From Bacillus renqingensis (lineage in GTDB: Bacteria; Bacillota; Bacilli; Bacillales; Cytobacillaceae): 64,000 bases of DNA. The stretch covers positions 124,001 through 188,000 of the forward strand of contig NZ_JADDIU010000003.1 in NCBI RefSeq assembly GCF_016464375.1, written 5' to 3'. Both the position numbers and the translations under genes were made by a program. The notes under the pieces are model-generated. The model saw only the letters and a program-made list of their open reading frames with translations. It had not been told where the DNA came from and did not search any database. Position 1 is the first letter of the stretch; each line of letters begins with the position of its first letter. Of this stretch, positions 33,599 through 43,352 are shown piece by piece.

Positions 33599-34807
33599 TT
33601 GAAGCAGCGTTTGCAGTTGATTCCACTTATCATTCTATTCAGCTTTTTTTTCCTAATTCCTAGTGTCCAGGCCGCCCAAGGGTCCCAAGAAAAGACAGAA
33701 GCCACAACACCGCTATCGCCAGAGGAGCTCGTAGATAACCAGATAGAATCGCTGGATTTATCCGAACTAAAACAGTTTTGGGAGGATATAACGACTAAAT
33801 ATGGCGGATTTCTACCAGAGAGTCAGAAAGGCAGCCTCTATGATTTTATCAAAGGAGAAAAACACTTCTCTTTAAAAGAATGGGGAAAGGGGTTTTTAAA
33901 GTTTGCTTTTCATGAATTTGTGGCCAATGGTAAATTACTAGGTTCCTTAATCATGCTGGCCATCTTCAGTATGTTTTTGCAGTCGATGCAAAATGCCTTT
34001 GAAAAAAGCACGATCAGCAAAGTTGCTTATGCGATTATTTACATGGTCCTGGTCATTATCGCGTTGAATAGTTTTCATATTGCCATCAGCTATTCAAATG
34101 AAGCGATTGGGACGATGATCTCATTTGTGTTGGCCCTGATTCCGCTTCTGCTCGCATTGATCGCTGCTTCAGGTGGAATTGTTTCAGCCGCATTCTTCCA
34201 CCCGGTGATTTTGTTTTTAATGAATATGAGCGGAATGCTTATGCAATATATCATTTTGCCGCTTTTGTTTCTAGCAACCCTTCTTAGTATTGTCAGCACG
34301 ATGTCTGACCAATATAAAGTAACCCAGCTAGCTGCTCTATTAAGAAATTGGAGTATCGGATTAATGGGATTATTCTTAACCGTGTTCTTAGGCGTTATTT
34401 CTGTGCAGGGTGCATCAGCTGCGGTAACGGATGGGGTTGCGATTAGAACGGCAAAATTTATAACCGGCAACTTCATTCCTGTCATCGGGAGGATGTTTAC
34501 TGATGCGACAGATACCGTGGTTAGCGCCTCTGTCCTGTTAAAGAATACGGTTGGAATTGCCGGGGTCGCCATTTTGATGATCATTGTGGCATTTCCGGCT
34601 ATTAAAATATTACTAATCTCCTTTATCTATAAATTTGCGGCGGCTATCCTTCAGCCGCTGGGGGGCGGGCCGATTATTACCTGCCTCGACATTATCAGTA
34701 AGAGTGTTATTTATGTATTCGCAGCACTTGGGATTGTCTCATTCATGTTCTTTTTAAGTATTACCGTCATTGTAGCAGCTGGAAACCTAACCATGATGAT
34801 GAGATAG
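33599..34807 (+). CDS. spoIIIAE: Stage III sporulation protein SpoIIIAE
   Basis: A 402-residue polytopic protein with a signal-like N-terminus (1-25) and about eight membrane segments; landmarks are W-E-D-I-T-T-K-Y-G-G-F-L-P and P-L-G-G-G-P-I-I-T-C-L-D. It is the largest membrane component of the SpoIIIA channel. TTG start 33599 after GGGGTGTAAAAA; no ATG fits. Confidence 0.96.
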   Translation: MKQRLQLIPLIILFSFFFLIPSVQAAQGSQEKTEATTPLSPEELVDNQIESLDLSELKQFWEDITTKYGGFLPESQKGSLYDFIKGEKHFSLKEWGKGFLKFAFHEFVANGKLLGSLIMLAIFSMFLQSMQNAFEKSTISKVAYAIIYMVLVIIALNSFHIAISYSNEAIGTMISFVLALIPLLLALIAASGGIVSAAFFHPVILFLMNMSGMLMQYIILPLLFLATLLSIVSTMSDQYKVTQLAALLRNWSIGLMGLFLTVFLGVISVQGASAAVTDGVAIRTAKFITGNFIPVIGRMFTDATDTVVSASVLLKNTVGIAGVAILMIIVAFPAIKILLISFIYKFAAAILQPLGGGPIITCLDIISKSVIYVFAALGIVSFMFFLSITVIVAAGNLTMMMR

Positions 34808-34819
34808 GGGGCTTACAAT

Positions 34820-35449
34820 ATGGATTTTTTAATAGAGTGGGTAACGAATATTATACTGTTTATTCTGTTAGCCACGGTTATTGATATGTTGCTGCCAAAT
34901 TCAAGTATGCAGAAATATACAAAAATGGTGATGGGACTGTTGTTAATTGCCATTATTCTTACCCCGATTTTCAAACTGGTCTCTAAAGATTTTGAAGCAG
35001 CGTTAGCCTCTATCCCATTTCGCCAAGCGCCAGAAGAAAAAAACGTGAAAAATTTAATAGATTTAAAGAAAAAAGAAATACAAGCCTCACAACATGCATA
35101 TATTTTAAAAGAATTGGCTGTCCAACTGAAAAAGGACGTGAAGGAGGAGTTGATGGAACAATACGGATTGGAGATAGCAAAAATTGATGTAGAAATGAAT
35201 ACGGAAAGCGACCAAGCAAATCTTGAAAACCTCCAAAAGGTAATGGTTCTTCTGACGCAGCCGGAAACGGGCGGGAAGACAGTCGAAGCGATCAAACCGA
35301 TCGTCATTAACACAGATACACCTCTTCCATCGCAAAAGTCAATAGAAGAAGCAAGAAATATTGCCGCATTTCTCTCGCAAAAATGGAATGTAAAGGAAAA
35401 AAAAGTTGAAGTTTCGATTGAAGGGGGGGTTCATAACAAGAATGGATAA
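34820..35449 (+). CDS. spoIIIAF: Stage III sporulation protein SpoIIIAF
   Basis: A 209-residue protein with two N-terminal membrane segments (about 8-25 and 35-55) and a soluble ring-building domain. The conserved D-M-L-L-P-N-S-S-M-Q-K-Y-T-K-M-V-M-G-L is present. Its 3' end overlaps spoIIIAG by 8 bases. Confidence 0.95.
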   Translation: MDFLIEWVTNIILFILLATVIDMLLPNSSMQKYTKMVMGLLLIAIILTPIFKLVSKDFEAALASIPFRQAPEEKNVKNLIDLKKKEIQASQHAYILKELAVQLKKDVKEELMEQYGLEIAKIDVEMNTESDQANLENLQKVMVLLTQPETGGKTVEAIKPIVINTDTPLPSQKSIEEARNIAAFLSQKWNVKEKKVEVSIEGGVHNKNG

Positions 35450-36092
35450 TAATAAAGGTCCATTTTCATGGCTCAAAAATCAGCTCAAATCGGATGAAAC
35501 AAAAGATAAGAAACCGGGGAAATACCAATATATGCTGCTGGTTCTATTGATTGGGGCAGCCTTCATGATTGTTGGGAATATCTTTTTTAAGTCGGATACA
35601 AGAACCTCGGCCATACCGGCTGCGGCCAATAAAGCGGCGGAAACAAAAGATATTGCGGTATTTGGTCAGAAAAAAAAATCGGGAAATAAGGCTATCGTCG
35701 CATATGAAGAAAAGTACGAAAACCAACTTAAAAAGGCACTCGAGGAAATGCTCGGAGTGAATGATGTCACGGTTGTCGTTAACATTGATTCAACAGATAG
35801 AAAGGTTTTGGAAAAGAATACAAATACAAAATCACAAACAACCGAAGAAGGGGATCGTGATGGCGGGGAGAGAAAGGTCCAGGAAGTCTCAACGGATGAA
35901 CAACTCGTCATTATCCGTAACGGGGAAAAGGAAGTTCCAATTGTGGTTGAAACGAAGAAGCCAAATGTTCGCGGCGTACTGGTAGTAGCAAAGGGCGCGG
36001 AAAATATTGAAGTGAAAAAATGGATTAAAGAAGCCGTCACAAGAGTTTTGGACGTTCCAAGCCATCGCGTCTCGGTTATGCCAAAAAAATAG
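35442..36092 (+). CDS. spoIIIAG: Stage III sporulation protein SpoIIIAG
   Basis: A 216-residue protein with one membrane segment (about 30-48) and an external ring-building domain that forms the large SpoIIIAG ring. The start ATG 35442 was chosen since AAGGGGGGG lies upstream and the product begins M-D-N-N-K-G-P; the longer frame from 35406 lies in spoIIIAF coding sequence. Late region D-V-P-S-H-R-V-S-V-M-P-K-K is family-typical. Confidence 0.95.
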   Translation: MDNNKGPFSWLKNQLKSDETKDKKPGKYQYMLLVLLIGAAFMIVGNIFFKSDTRTSAIPAAANKAAETKDIAVFGQKKKSGNKAIVAYEEKYENQLKKALEEMLGVNDVTVVVNIDSTDRKVLEKNTNTKSQTTEEGDRDGGERKVQEVSTDEQLVIIRNGEKEVPIVVETKKPNVRGVLVVAKGAENIEVKKWIKEAVTRVLDVPSHRVSVMPKK

Positions 36093-36108
36093 AAGGGGTG
36101 TTGTTGAC

Positions 36109-36666
36109 ATGTTGTTGAAAAAACAAACAGTCTGGTTATTAACAATGTTGAGTCTTGTGGTTGTATTATCGGTGTACTATATTACTTCTCCTGAACAAAA
36201 GAAGAGTGATATCGCAGCTGTTGAGGAAAAGGCGAAAGACAAAGTGGAGAAAAAACAAGCGAAATCCGAAGCCAAGACAACGGATGAGAAAACAGTTGTG
36301 TCAACGGTTGCCGGCGATGCTGAATTTGAAGGACTTCGGATGAAGCTGGATGAAATGCGTGATAAACAAAAAGAAGAATTAACATTACAAATGGCCTCTA
36401 ATCTTCCGGCAGATCAGAAGAGTAAAATAAAAGATCAAATGGATAAATTGACGGAAACAGCTCGTAAAGAAGGGATTCTGGAAACGATGATTAAGACAAT
36501 GGGGTACGATGATGCTCTCGTTCGGGCTGAAGATGGGAAGGTAAGAGTCACAGTAAAGGCAAAGAAAAAGCCTTCAGCAAAAGAAGCGAATAAAATCATT
36601 CTAGAAGTGAGAAAAGAAATAGAAGATACAAACTTTGTCGCAGTAACATACCAGCCATCGAAATAG
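36109..36666 (+). CDS. spoIIIAH: Stage III sporulation protein SpoIIIAH
   Basis: A 185-residue protein with an N-terminal membrane segment (about 7-26), a charged linker rich in K/E, and the C-terminal ring domain (about 90-185) that binds SpoIIQ across the septum. It closes the operon. A terminator follows at once. Confidence 0.96.
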   Translation: MLLKKQTVWLLTMLSLVVVLSVYYITSPEQKKSDIAAVEEKAKDKVEKKQAKSEAKTTDEKTVVSTVAGDAEFEGLRMKLDEMRDKQKEELTLQMASNLPADQKSKIKDQMDKLTETARKEGILETMIKTMGYDDALVRAEDGKVRVTVKAKKKPSAKEANKIILEVRKEIEDTNFVAVTYQPSK

Positions 36667-36667
36667 T

Positions 36668-36706
36668 AAGAAAAAAGGAAAGCTACTTCGCTTTCCTTTT
36701 TACATT
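36668..36706 (+). terminator. Terminator of the spoIIIA operon
   Basis: AAAAAGGAAAGC / GCTTTCCTTTTT around a TACTTC loop. Confidence 0.88.
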
Positions 36707-36777
36707 CTTGGCAAAAAATATTAAGATGAAAATTGGGGGATTGTAATTGGCAGAAAAAAATCAATATTATTAGATTA

Positions 36778-36807
36778 TTGAACTTGCATAAGGGATTATC
36801 GTATAGT
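36778..36807 (+). promoter_or_regulatory. Probable promoter of accBC
   Basis: TTGAAC (36778-36783), 18-bp spacer, TATAGT (36802-36807), 46 bases before accB. It resembles a sigma-A promoter with one or two mismatches per hexamer. Confidence 0.5.
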
Positions 36808-36853
36808 ATTAATAGTTAGTCATAATGAAAGTCATACAAAGGGGTGTAACCTA

Positions 36854-37369
36854 ATGTTAAAAGTACAAGAAATTCGTGAATTGATTAAATTAGTCGATCA
36901 GTCAAGTATCGATGAATTTGTTTATGAAAACGAAGGTTCAAAAATTAAAATGAAAAAAACGAGTCCTCTAGCTGTATCATCTGTTCAGCCTGTCGTCCAA
37001 GCTGCTCCACAAGCTGCTCCAGCCGAGTCTCAAACAGTTCAAGTTGAAGTATCTCCGCCTATTGCACCTGCTCAGGAAAGCAAACAGGAAGTACCTAAGG
37101 CAGAATCTGTTGGTGAAGCTGACACAGCAAATTTACATAAAATTACTTCACCGATGGTTGGTACCTTCTATGCCTCACCAAGCCCGGATGCTGATGCATA
37201 TGTAAAGCCCGGATCCAAGGTATCAAAGGATTCGATTGTCTGTATCGTCGAAGCAATGAAATTATTTAATGAAATCGAAGCGGAAGTAGAAGGCGAAATC
37301 GTCGAGGTACTTGCAAAAAATGGACAATTAGTAGAATACGGACAGCCTTTATTTCTAGTAAAGCCTTAA
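36854..37369 (+). CDS. accB: Acetyl-CoA carboxylase biotin carboxyl carrier protein
   Basis: A 171-residue BCCP. The N-terminal helix is followed by an Ala/Pro/Gln-rich linker (about 40-95) and a biotinyl domain with E-A-M-K-L (lysine about residue 137) for biotin. It carries CO2 to malonyl-CoA synthesis, and is followed by accC after 19 bases, the usual operon. Confidence 0.97.
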   Translation: MLKVQEIRELIKLVDQSSIDEFVYENEGSKIKMKKTSPLAVSSVQPVVQAAPQAAPAESQTVQVEVSPPIAPAQESKQEVPKAESVGEADTANLHKITSPMVGTFYASPSPDADAYVKPGSKVSKDSIVCIVEAMKLFNEIEAEVEGEIVEVLAKNGQLVEYGQPLFLVKP

Positions 37370-37388
37370 GTAAGGAGCGGTAAACAGG

Positions 37389-38744
37389 ATGATAAAAAAA
37401 CTGTTAATTGCAAACAGGGGAGAAATTGCAGTAAGGATTATTCGTGCCTGCCGGGAAATGGGGATTGAATCTGTAGCGGTTTATTCCGAAGCGGATCGGG
37501 AGGCCCTTCATGTTCAGCTGGCGGATGAAGCATATTGCATTGGACCCACATCTTCGAAGGACAGTTATTTAAACGTCGCCAATATTATTAGTGTCGCTAA
37601 ACTCACAGCTTGTGATGCCATACATCCAGGATATGGTTTCTTAGCAGAAAATGCCGATTTTGCGGAGCTATGCCGGGAATGCAATATTACCTTCGTTGGA
37701 CCGAGTCCAGAAGCAATTTCCAAAATGGGAACAAAGGATATCGCAAGAGAAACAATGCGAGAAGCGGGTGTACCAATTGTACCGGGCTCACAAGGGATTA
37801 TTAACGATATTGAAGAGGCTCTTAAGCTTGTCGAACAGATCCAGTATCCGGTGATTATTAAAGCAACAGCCGGCGGAGGCGGTAAAGGAATTCGTGTCGC
37901 CAAAAATGAGCAGGAATTAATAAAAGGAATCAATATTACCCAGCAGGAAGCGTTAACGGCGTTTGGCAACCCTGGTGTATACATTGAAAAATATATTGAA
38001 GATTTTCGTCATGTTGAAATCCAAGTACTTGCCGATAATTTCGGAAATACGATTCACTTAGGTGAAAGAGATTGTTCCATCCAGCGCAGATTGCAAAAGC
38101 TGCTTGAGGAAACACCTTCGCCTGCCCTTGATGGGGAAACCCGCGAAGAAATGGGAAATGCAGCGGTAAAAGCGGCAAAAGCAGTTGATTATTCAGGTGC
38201 AGGAACGGTAGAATTTATATATGACTACCGCAATCGCCAATTTTATTTCATGGAAATGAACACGAGGATTCAGGTGGAGCATCCTGTAACAGAAATGGTT
38301 ACCGGAATTGACCTTATCAAAGAACAGATTCGTATAGCAAATGGTGAAAAGTTATCCTTATCGCAGGCAGATGTTACCTTTACCGGCTGGGCCATTGAAT
38401 GCCGCATTAATGCGGAAAATCCCGAAAAGAATTTTCTCCCGTCCGCTGGTAGAATCAAAATGTATTTACCCCCTGGAGGATTAGGGGTTCGTGTTGATTC
38501 AGCTGCTTATCCGGGATACACCATTCCGCCTTATTACGATTCCATGATCGCCAAAGTGATTGCTTATGGTGCTAGTCGCGATGAGGCAATCGCCAGGATG
38601 AAACGGGCACTCAGCGAGTTTATCGTAGAAGGCATCCACACAACGATTCCATTCCATTTAAAACTGCTGGAGCATGAGGCTTTTGTGGAAGGTCAGTTCA
38701 ATACCAAATTTCTGGAATTGTACGATGTAATGAAGTCAGTTTAA
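37389..38744 (+). CDS. accC: Acetyl-CoA carboxylase biotin carboxylase
   Basis: A 451-residue ATP-grasp enzyme that carboxylates BCCP-biotin. Visible: [13 protein letters not shown] at the start, A-G-G-G-G-K-G-I-R (glycine loop, about 163-171), [12 protein letters not shown] (about 224) and [14 protein letters not shown] (about 286). It is full-length for the family. Confidence 0.98.
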   Translation: MIKKLLIANRGEIAVRIIRACREMGIESVAVYSEADREALHVQLADEAYCIGPTSSKDSYLNVANIISVAKLTACDAIHPGYGFLAENADFAELCRECNITFVGPSPEAISKMGTKDIARETMREAGVPIVPGSQGIINDIEEALKLVEQIQYPVIIKATAGGGGKGIRVAKNEQELIKGINITQQEALTAFGNPGVYIEKYIEDFRHVEIQVLADNFGNTIHLGERDCSIQRRLQKLLEETPSPALDGETREEMGNAAVKAAKAVDYSGAGTVEFIYDYRNRQFYFMEMNTRIQVEHPVTEMVTGIDLIKEQIRIANGEKLSLSQADVTFTGWAIECRINAENPEKNFLPSAGRIKMYLPPGGLGVRVDSAAYPGYTIPPYYDSMIAKVIAYGASRDEAIARMKRALSEFIVEGIHTTIPFHLKLLEHEAFVEGQFNTKFLELYDVMKSV

Positions 38745-38764
38745 AAAAACTGGAGGTGTTTTGA

Positions 38765-39172
38765 ATGAGCGAATTAAGTATGTTAGAAATGGATCAAGGA
38801 AACAACAGTCATGGAAAAATTGAAATTGCCCCTGAGGTGATTGAAGTCATTGCCGGTATTGCTGCTTCCGAGGTGGAGGGTGTTTCCGGGATGCGGGGCA
38901 ATTTTGCTACCGGTGTTGTTGAACGGTTAGGGAAGAAAAATCATGGAAAAGGTGTCAAAGTAGAGCTGACAGAGTCCGGAATCATCATTGATATCTACTG
39001 CTTGATGAATTTTGGTGTATCCATTCCAACTGTTGCTGGAAAGATACAGGAAAATATTCGCCAGGCCTTGCTCAATATGACGGCACTAGACCCGGAGGAA
39101 GTAAACATCCATATCGTTGGAGTGCAATTTGAAACTCCGAAACAAGAACCGGTCGTTGAGGAAGAAGTATAA
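38765..39172 (+). CDS. yqhY: Asp23/Gls24 family protein YqhY
   Basis: A 135-residue Asp23/DUF322 protein (I-E-I-A-P-E-V-I-E-V-I-A-G-I-A-A-S-E-V-E-G-V ... V-N-I-H-I-V-G-V). In Bacillus YqhY is linked to control of acetyl-CoA carboxylase activity. ATG 38765 follows CTGGAGGTGTTTTGA. It is cotranscribed with accBC by position. Confidence 0.93.
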   Translation: MSELSMLEMDQGNNSHGKIEIAPEVIEVIAGIAASEVEGVSGMRGNFATGVVERLGKKNHGKGVKVELTESGIIIDIYCLMNFGVSIPTVAGKIQENIRQALLNMTALDPEEVNIHIVGVQFETPKQEPVVEEEV

Positions 39173-39180
39173 AGTGGGGA

Positions 39181-39217
39181 AGCCAAAGGATCATATCCTG
39201 TGGCTTTTTCTTTTTTT
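39181..39217 (+). terminator. Terminator after yqhY
   Basis: AAGCCA ... TGGCTT with inner pairs GGAT/ATCC, then TTTCTTTTTTT. Confidence 0.8.
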
Positions 39218-39325
39218 CAGGTGCATAGTAGAAATAGTTATGCTATTATCGTTTTGTTAAATACTATTTACAGGATAGAAAATTGATCATGGTAAGTTAC
39301 TTTCTTAAAAGGAGAAAACGATATA

Positions 39326-39715
39326 ATGAAGAGAAGAACAGCGAGAGAAAAGGCATTACAGGCTCTTTTTCAAATTGATGTAAGCGGCAGTGATCCATCT
39401 TCGGCAATTGAACATGTTTTAAATGGGGAGGCAGGGGACGATTATTTATCGAGGCTGGTTTTAGGAGTTGTGGAGCATAAAGCGGAAATTGACCGCTTAA
39501 TCAGCGAAAACCTTGAAAAATGGTCTATTGACAGGCTGGCAATTGTAGATCGCAACTTGTTAAGATTAGCTGCTTATGAATTGAAGTTCTTGCAAGATGA
39601 TGTGCCGAACAAAGTTATTTTAGATGAAGCAATCGAAATTGCAAAGATTTATGGAGACGATCAATCGAGCAAGTTTATTAACGCTGTTCTTTCAAAAGTG
39701 AAACAAACGCTTTAG
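39326..39715 (+). CDS. nusB: Transcription antitermination factor NusB
   Basis: A 129-residue all-helical protein ([13 protein letters not shown] at the start; L-R-L-A-A-Y-E-L near 80; [18 protein letters not shown] at the end). It binds boxA RNA with NusE in rRNA antitermination. Followed by folD 43 bases later. Confidence 0.96.
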   Translation: MKRRTAREKALQALFQIDVSGSDPSSAIEHVLNGEAGDDYLSRLVLGVVEHKAEIDRLISENLEKWSIDRLAIVDRNLLRLAAYELKFLQDDVPNKVILDEAIEIAKIYGDDQSSKFINAVLSKVKQTL

Positions 39716-39758
39716 CATTTCCGTTATGAAGATCTTAAAAGGGGAGGAAGCAAAAGGT

Positions 39759-40613
39759 ATGACGGCAGAAATTATTAATGGTAAAGAAATCGCGGCAAAA
39801 AAGAGAGTAGAGATTGCGAAGCAGGTACAAGAATTAAAAGAAATAGGTGTAACCCCTGGTTTAGCGGTGATTCTTGTTGGGAATAATCATGCTTCTCGCA
39901 CATATGTCAGAAATAAACAAAAAGCGTGTGAAGAGCTTGGCATGCATTCCATACTGATTGAAATGCCTGAAGACGTTTCGGAACAAGGACTGCTGGCGAA
40001 AATTGATGAATTGAATCAAGACCCTCAAATTCATGGGATATTGGTTCAGCTCCCCATTCCAAAATATATCGATGAGAAAAAAGTGATTGAATCTATTTCC
40101 CCTGCAAAGGACGTGGATGGCTTTCATCCGATAAATATTGGCAGGATGATGACAGGGCAGAATGCGTTTCTACCATGTACGCCGTACGGAATTATGGTGC
40201 TGCTTGAAGAAACAGGAATTTCAGTCTCCGGAAAGCATGTAGTTGTAGTGGGAAGAAGTAATATCGTTGGGAAGCCTGTAGGACAGTTAATGCTCAACCA
40301 GCATGCAACTGTAACCTATTGCCACTCTAGAACGAAGGATCTAATGTTTCATACAAGACAGGCAGATATTCTAATAGCCGCTGTTGGAATCGCCAATTTC
40401 ATCAAAGCAGACCATATCAAAGAGGGTGCTGTTGTGATTGATGTCGGGATTAACCGTAATGAGGCAGGGAAACTTTGCGGTGATGTAGACTTTGAAGAAG
40501 TGAGCCAGAAGGCAGGTTATATTACCCCGGTACCAAAGGGAGTTGGTCCAATGACCATTACGATGCTGATGTACAATACGGTGAAGTCAGCAGCGGAGAG
40601 TACCGCTCGCTAA
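39759..40613 (+). CDS. folD: Bifunctional methylenetetrahydrofolate dehydrogenase/cyclohydrolase
   Basis: A 284-residue FolD, interconverting 5,10-methylene-, methenyl- and 10-formyl-THF. Landmarks: Y-V-R-N-K-Q-K-A-C (catalytic Lys about 56), Q-L-P-I-P (about 100), [13 protein letters not shown] (NADP site, about 161) and [11 protein letters not shown] (about 256). ATG 39759 lies 12 bases after GGGGAGG; an in-frame ATG at 39726 has no such site. Confidence 0.96.
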   Translation: MTAEIINGKEIAAKKRVEIAKQVQELKEIGVTPGLAVILVGNNHASRTYVRNKQKACEELGMHSILIEMPEDVSEQGLLAKIDELNQDPQIHGILVQLPIPKYIDEKKVIESISPAKDVDGFHPINIGRMMTGQNAFLPCTPYGIMVLLEETGISVSGKHVVVVGRSNIVGKPVGQLMLNQHATVTYCHSRTKDLMFHTRQADILIAAVGIANFIKADHIKEGAVVIDVGINRNEAGKLCGDVDFEEVSQKAGYITPVPKGVGPMTITMLMYNTVKSAAESTAR

Positions 40614-40709
40614 CCCATTCATGTCCATATCTTTATAAAAATAACAGGTAAGGACAGGACAGATTTTTCATCAATCACACTATTTTTTAACGCTTAAGGG
40701 GCTACTACT

Positions 40710-42068
40710 ATGCAGAAGCAACGATACTTATCTGTAAATTCGTTAACCAAATACATAAAACGAAAATTTGATGCCGATCCGCATTTACGTGATATTCACG
40801 TTAGAGGTGAAATTTCTAACTTTAAGCAGCATTCAAGCGGTCATATGTATTTTACCTTAAAAGACGAGAAGGCCCGCATTCTAGCTGTTATGTTTGCAAG
40901 CCATTCACGCATGATGAAATTTTTGCCTGAAAACGGAATGAAAGTGATTGTAAAAGGGGAGATCACTGTCTACGAACCGAGCGGCCAGTATCAGATCTAT
41001 ATTAGAGAAATGCAGCCGGACGGCATTGGTGAATTATTCCTGGCATATGAACAATTGAAACAAAGACTTGAAGCAGAAGGGTTATTTGCCCCGGATAAGA
41101 AAAAGCCACTGCCGCCATTTCCGAAAACAGTTGGGGTGATTACTTCCCCTACCGGTGCCGCGATTAGGGATGTGATTACGACCATTAAAAGACGCTATCC
41201 AATTGTCAATATCCTTGTCTTCCCTGTCCTTGTCCAGGGTAATCAGGCAGCATCTTCGATTGCAAAGGCAATTGAAAAAGCCAACAGCTGGCCGGATATC
41301 GATATTTTAATTGTTGGCCGGGGAGGCGGGTCAATAGAAGAACTGTGGGCTTTTAATGAAGAGCTTGTTGCCCGGGCGATATATGCTTCAACCATTCCCG
41401 TTATCTCAGCGGTTGGTCATGAAACAGATTTTACCATTGCCGATTTTGTTGCTGACTTAAGGGCTCCTACGCCAACCGGGGCAGCTGAACTTGCTGTTCC
41501 AAGCATCGAAGAGTTAATGGACCGCATTTTGCAGCGGCAAACGCGGCTGCTCCGTGTCATGCAGGAGAAATTCCGTTTTGAAAAGGAACGCTTGCAGCGT
41601 GTGCAAAAATCCTATGCCTTTCGTTACCCGCACAGACTTTATCAACAAAAGCTGGAGCAGGTTGACAAATTGACAGAAATATTAGTCCGCGGGACATCGC
41701 GATTGACTTATTTGAAAAAAGATCAACATGAGGTGCTGTTCAACCGATTACAACGTAAAAATCCTAAAGAACTATTAGGAGAGGCAAAATTACGTTCTGA
41801 ACGGGTAGAAAAAGAGTTAAAGCGGTCAATGGGGCAAATTTTATCCAAAAAACAAACAGACTTTGAACGATTGATTGTTACCTTGCAGGCATTAAGCCCA
41901 TTGAAAATTATGGAACGGGGCTATAGTCTTGCCTATACGGAAGAAAATCGGCTTGTGAAAAGTGTAAAACAAGTAAAGGTAGAAGACCGGGTACAGATTC
42001 AGGTTACAGACGGCAGTCTTGTTTGTAAAGTGGAAAATATAAAGGGGAGCGAAAAACGTGAAGACTGA
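40710..42068 (+). CDS. xseA: Exodeoxyribonuclease VII large subunit
   Basis: A 452-residue XseA. An OB-fold (about 5-100, [12 protein letters not shown]) is followed by the nuclease core ([34 protein letters not shown]) and a long coiled-coil region (about 270-400). The 3' end overlaps xseB by 11 bases. Confidence 0.97.
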   Translation: MQKQRYLSVNSLTKYIKRKFDADPHLRDIHVRGEISNFKQHSSGHMYFTLKDEKARILAVMFASHSRMMKFLPENGMKVIVKGEITVYEPSGQYQIYIREMQPDGIGELFLAYEQLKQRLEAEGLFAPDKKKPLPPFPKTVGVITSPTGAAIRDVITTIKRRYPIVNILVFPVLVQGNQAASSIAKAIEKANSWPDIDILIVGRGGGSIEELWAFNEELVARAIYASTIPVISAVGHETDFTIADFVADLRAPTPTGAAELAVPSIEELMDRILQRQTRLLRVMQEKFRFEKERLQRVQKSYAFRYPHRLYQQKLEQVDKLTEILVRGTSRLTYLKKDQHEVLFNRLQRKNPKELLGEAKLRSERVEKELKRSMGQILSKKQTDFERLIVTLQALSPLKIMERGYSLAYTEENRLVKSVKQVKVEDRVQIQVTDGSLVCKVENIKGSEKRED

Positions 42069-42291
42069 AAATAAAATAACGTTTGAAGAAGCCATGACAA
42101 GCTTAGAAGAAATTGTCGAAAAACTTGAACAGGGAGATGTACCTTTAGAAGAGGCGGTAATTTATTATAAACAAGGAATGGAATTATCCAAACTTTGCCA
42201 TGATAAATTAAAAACGGTTGAGGAGCAATTAACAAAGATCATCACAGAGGATGGACGTACGGAGAGCTTTTCGATAAATGAGGAGGAATAG
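42058..42291 (+). CDS. xseB: Exodeoxyribonuclease VII small subunit
   Basis: A 77-residue XseB ([24 protein letters not shown]). GTG start 42058 inside the xseA end, after GGGGAGC. Typical size. Confidence 0.95.
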   Translation: MKTENKITFEEAMTSLEEIVEKLEQGDVPLEEAVIYYKQGMELSKLCHDKLKTVEEQLTKIITEDGRTESFSINEEE

Positions 42292-42293
42292 CG

Positions 42294-43187
42294 TTGGAAT
42301 CTCAAAGTGTGGATGTATTTGCCCAAAAATATAAACAACTGTTGGATGAAAAACTTCGACAACTAGTTGAGGAACTTAACGCTCCAACTATTATAAAAGA
42401 ATCCATGATCTATTCTCTTGAAGCTGGAGGTAAGCGTATCCGTCCGCTGCTATTGTTTGCGACCCTTGAGGCGTTTGGAATTGATGCCAAAAATGGGCTG
42501 TACGCTGCTGCTGCGATTGAGATGATCCATACTTATTCCTTAATCCATGACGATTTACCAAGCATGGATAATGATGATCTCCGCAGGGGAAAGCCAACGA
42601 ATCATAAAATTTTTGGTGATGCCATAGCAACTCTGGCTGGTGATGCCCTTTTAACTTATAGTTTTGAAGTGATGAACAAAATTCCAGATGATTTTGCTTC
42701 ACCAGCTACTAAATTAAATGTAATCGTAGAAATGGCTAAGGCTGCAGGGGCGGAAGGAATGGTCGGCGGGCAAGTTGCTGATATGGAAGGCGAGGGGAAA
42801 ATATTAACCCTCGAGGAGCTTGACTATATCCATATCCATAAGACAGGGAAGCTGTTAAGGTTTAGTGTCTTAGCGGGAGCAATGCTGGCCGGAGCAAGCG
42901 AGAGCCAGTTAACCGGGCTGTCTGGATTTGCCCATCATCTTGGACTTGCCTTTCAAATTCAAGATGATATCCTTGATTTAGTTGGGAACCAACAATTAAT
43001 GGGCAAGCCAGTTGGCAGTGATACCTCCAATCATAAGAGTACATACCCACAATTGTTATCGTTAAAAGGGGCACAGGCAGCATTACGAAAGCAAATTGAC
43101 CTGGCAAAAGCTAATTTGGCAAAGACGGGATTAGAGACGAACCTCCTTTTAGAAATTACGGACTTAGTGGCATCAAGAAATCACTAA
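42294..43187 (+). CDS. ispA: Farnesyl diphosphate synthase
   Basis: A 297-residue prenyltransferase with both aspartate motifs: D-D-L-P-S-M-D-N-D-D (about 84-93) and D-D-I-L-D (about 224). G-G-K-R-I-R-P is at about 45-51. TTG start 42294 with GAGGAGGAATAGCG, 2 bases after xseB. It makes FPP for quinones and cell wall carrier lipids. Confidence 0.95.
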   Translation: MESQSVDVFAQKYKQLLDEKLRQLVEELNAPTIIKESMIYSLEAGGKRIRPLLLFATLEAFGIDAKNGLYAAAAIEMIHTYSLIHDDLPSMDNDDLRRGKPTNHKIFGDAIATLAGDALLTYSFEVMNKIPDDFASPATKLNVIVEMAKAAGAEGMVGGQVADMEGEGKILTLEELDYIHIHKTGKLLRFSVLAGAMLAGASESQLTGLSGFAHHLGLAFQIQDDILDLVGNQQLMGKPVGSDTSNHKSTYPQLLSLKGAQAALRKQIDLAKANLAKTGLETNLLLEITDLVASRNH

Positions 43188-43199
43188 AACTACGGGAAT

Positions 43200-43228
43200 T
43201 TGAGACAATGAACTAACTGTGTTATAAT
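43200..43228 (+). promoter_or_regulatory. Sigma-A promoter of dxs
   Basis: TTGAGA (43200-43205), 17-bp spacer, TATAAT (43223-43228), ending about 125 bases before dxs. It lies just after ispA, so dxs can be expressed apart from the upstream operon. Confidence 0.75.
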
Positions 43229-43252
43229 CATTTTAATGTATTTATAGTGGAT

Positions 43253-43293
43253 AGGCCGTTACACACTTGTGTTAGCGGCTATTTTTTGGATTA
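43253..43293 (+). terminator. Hairpin plus T-run in the dxs leader
   Basis: GGCCGTTACAC pairs imperfectly (single bulge) with GTGTTAGCGGC, followed by TATTTTTT. It could be an intrinsic terminator or an attenuator between the promoter and dxs. Confidence 0.5.
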
Positions 43294-43352
43294 TGTGGCG
43301 CTGGTGCCTCTTTTTCCAGAGAAGAAATAGTAGGAAAGTGAGTGGTCCATCA

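Noticed and set aside
34090-34584. Minus-strand ORF of 164 codons opposite spoIIIAE
   Set aside because: It is a shadow of spoIIIAE: no ribosome binding site, composition mirrors the membrane protein on the other strand.
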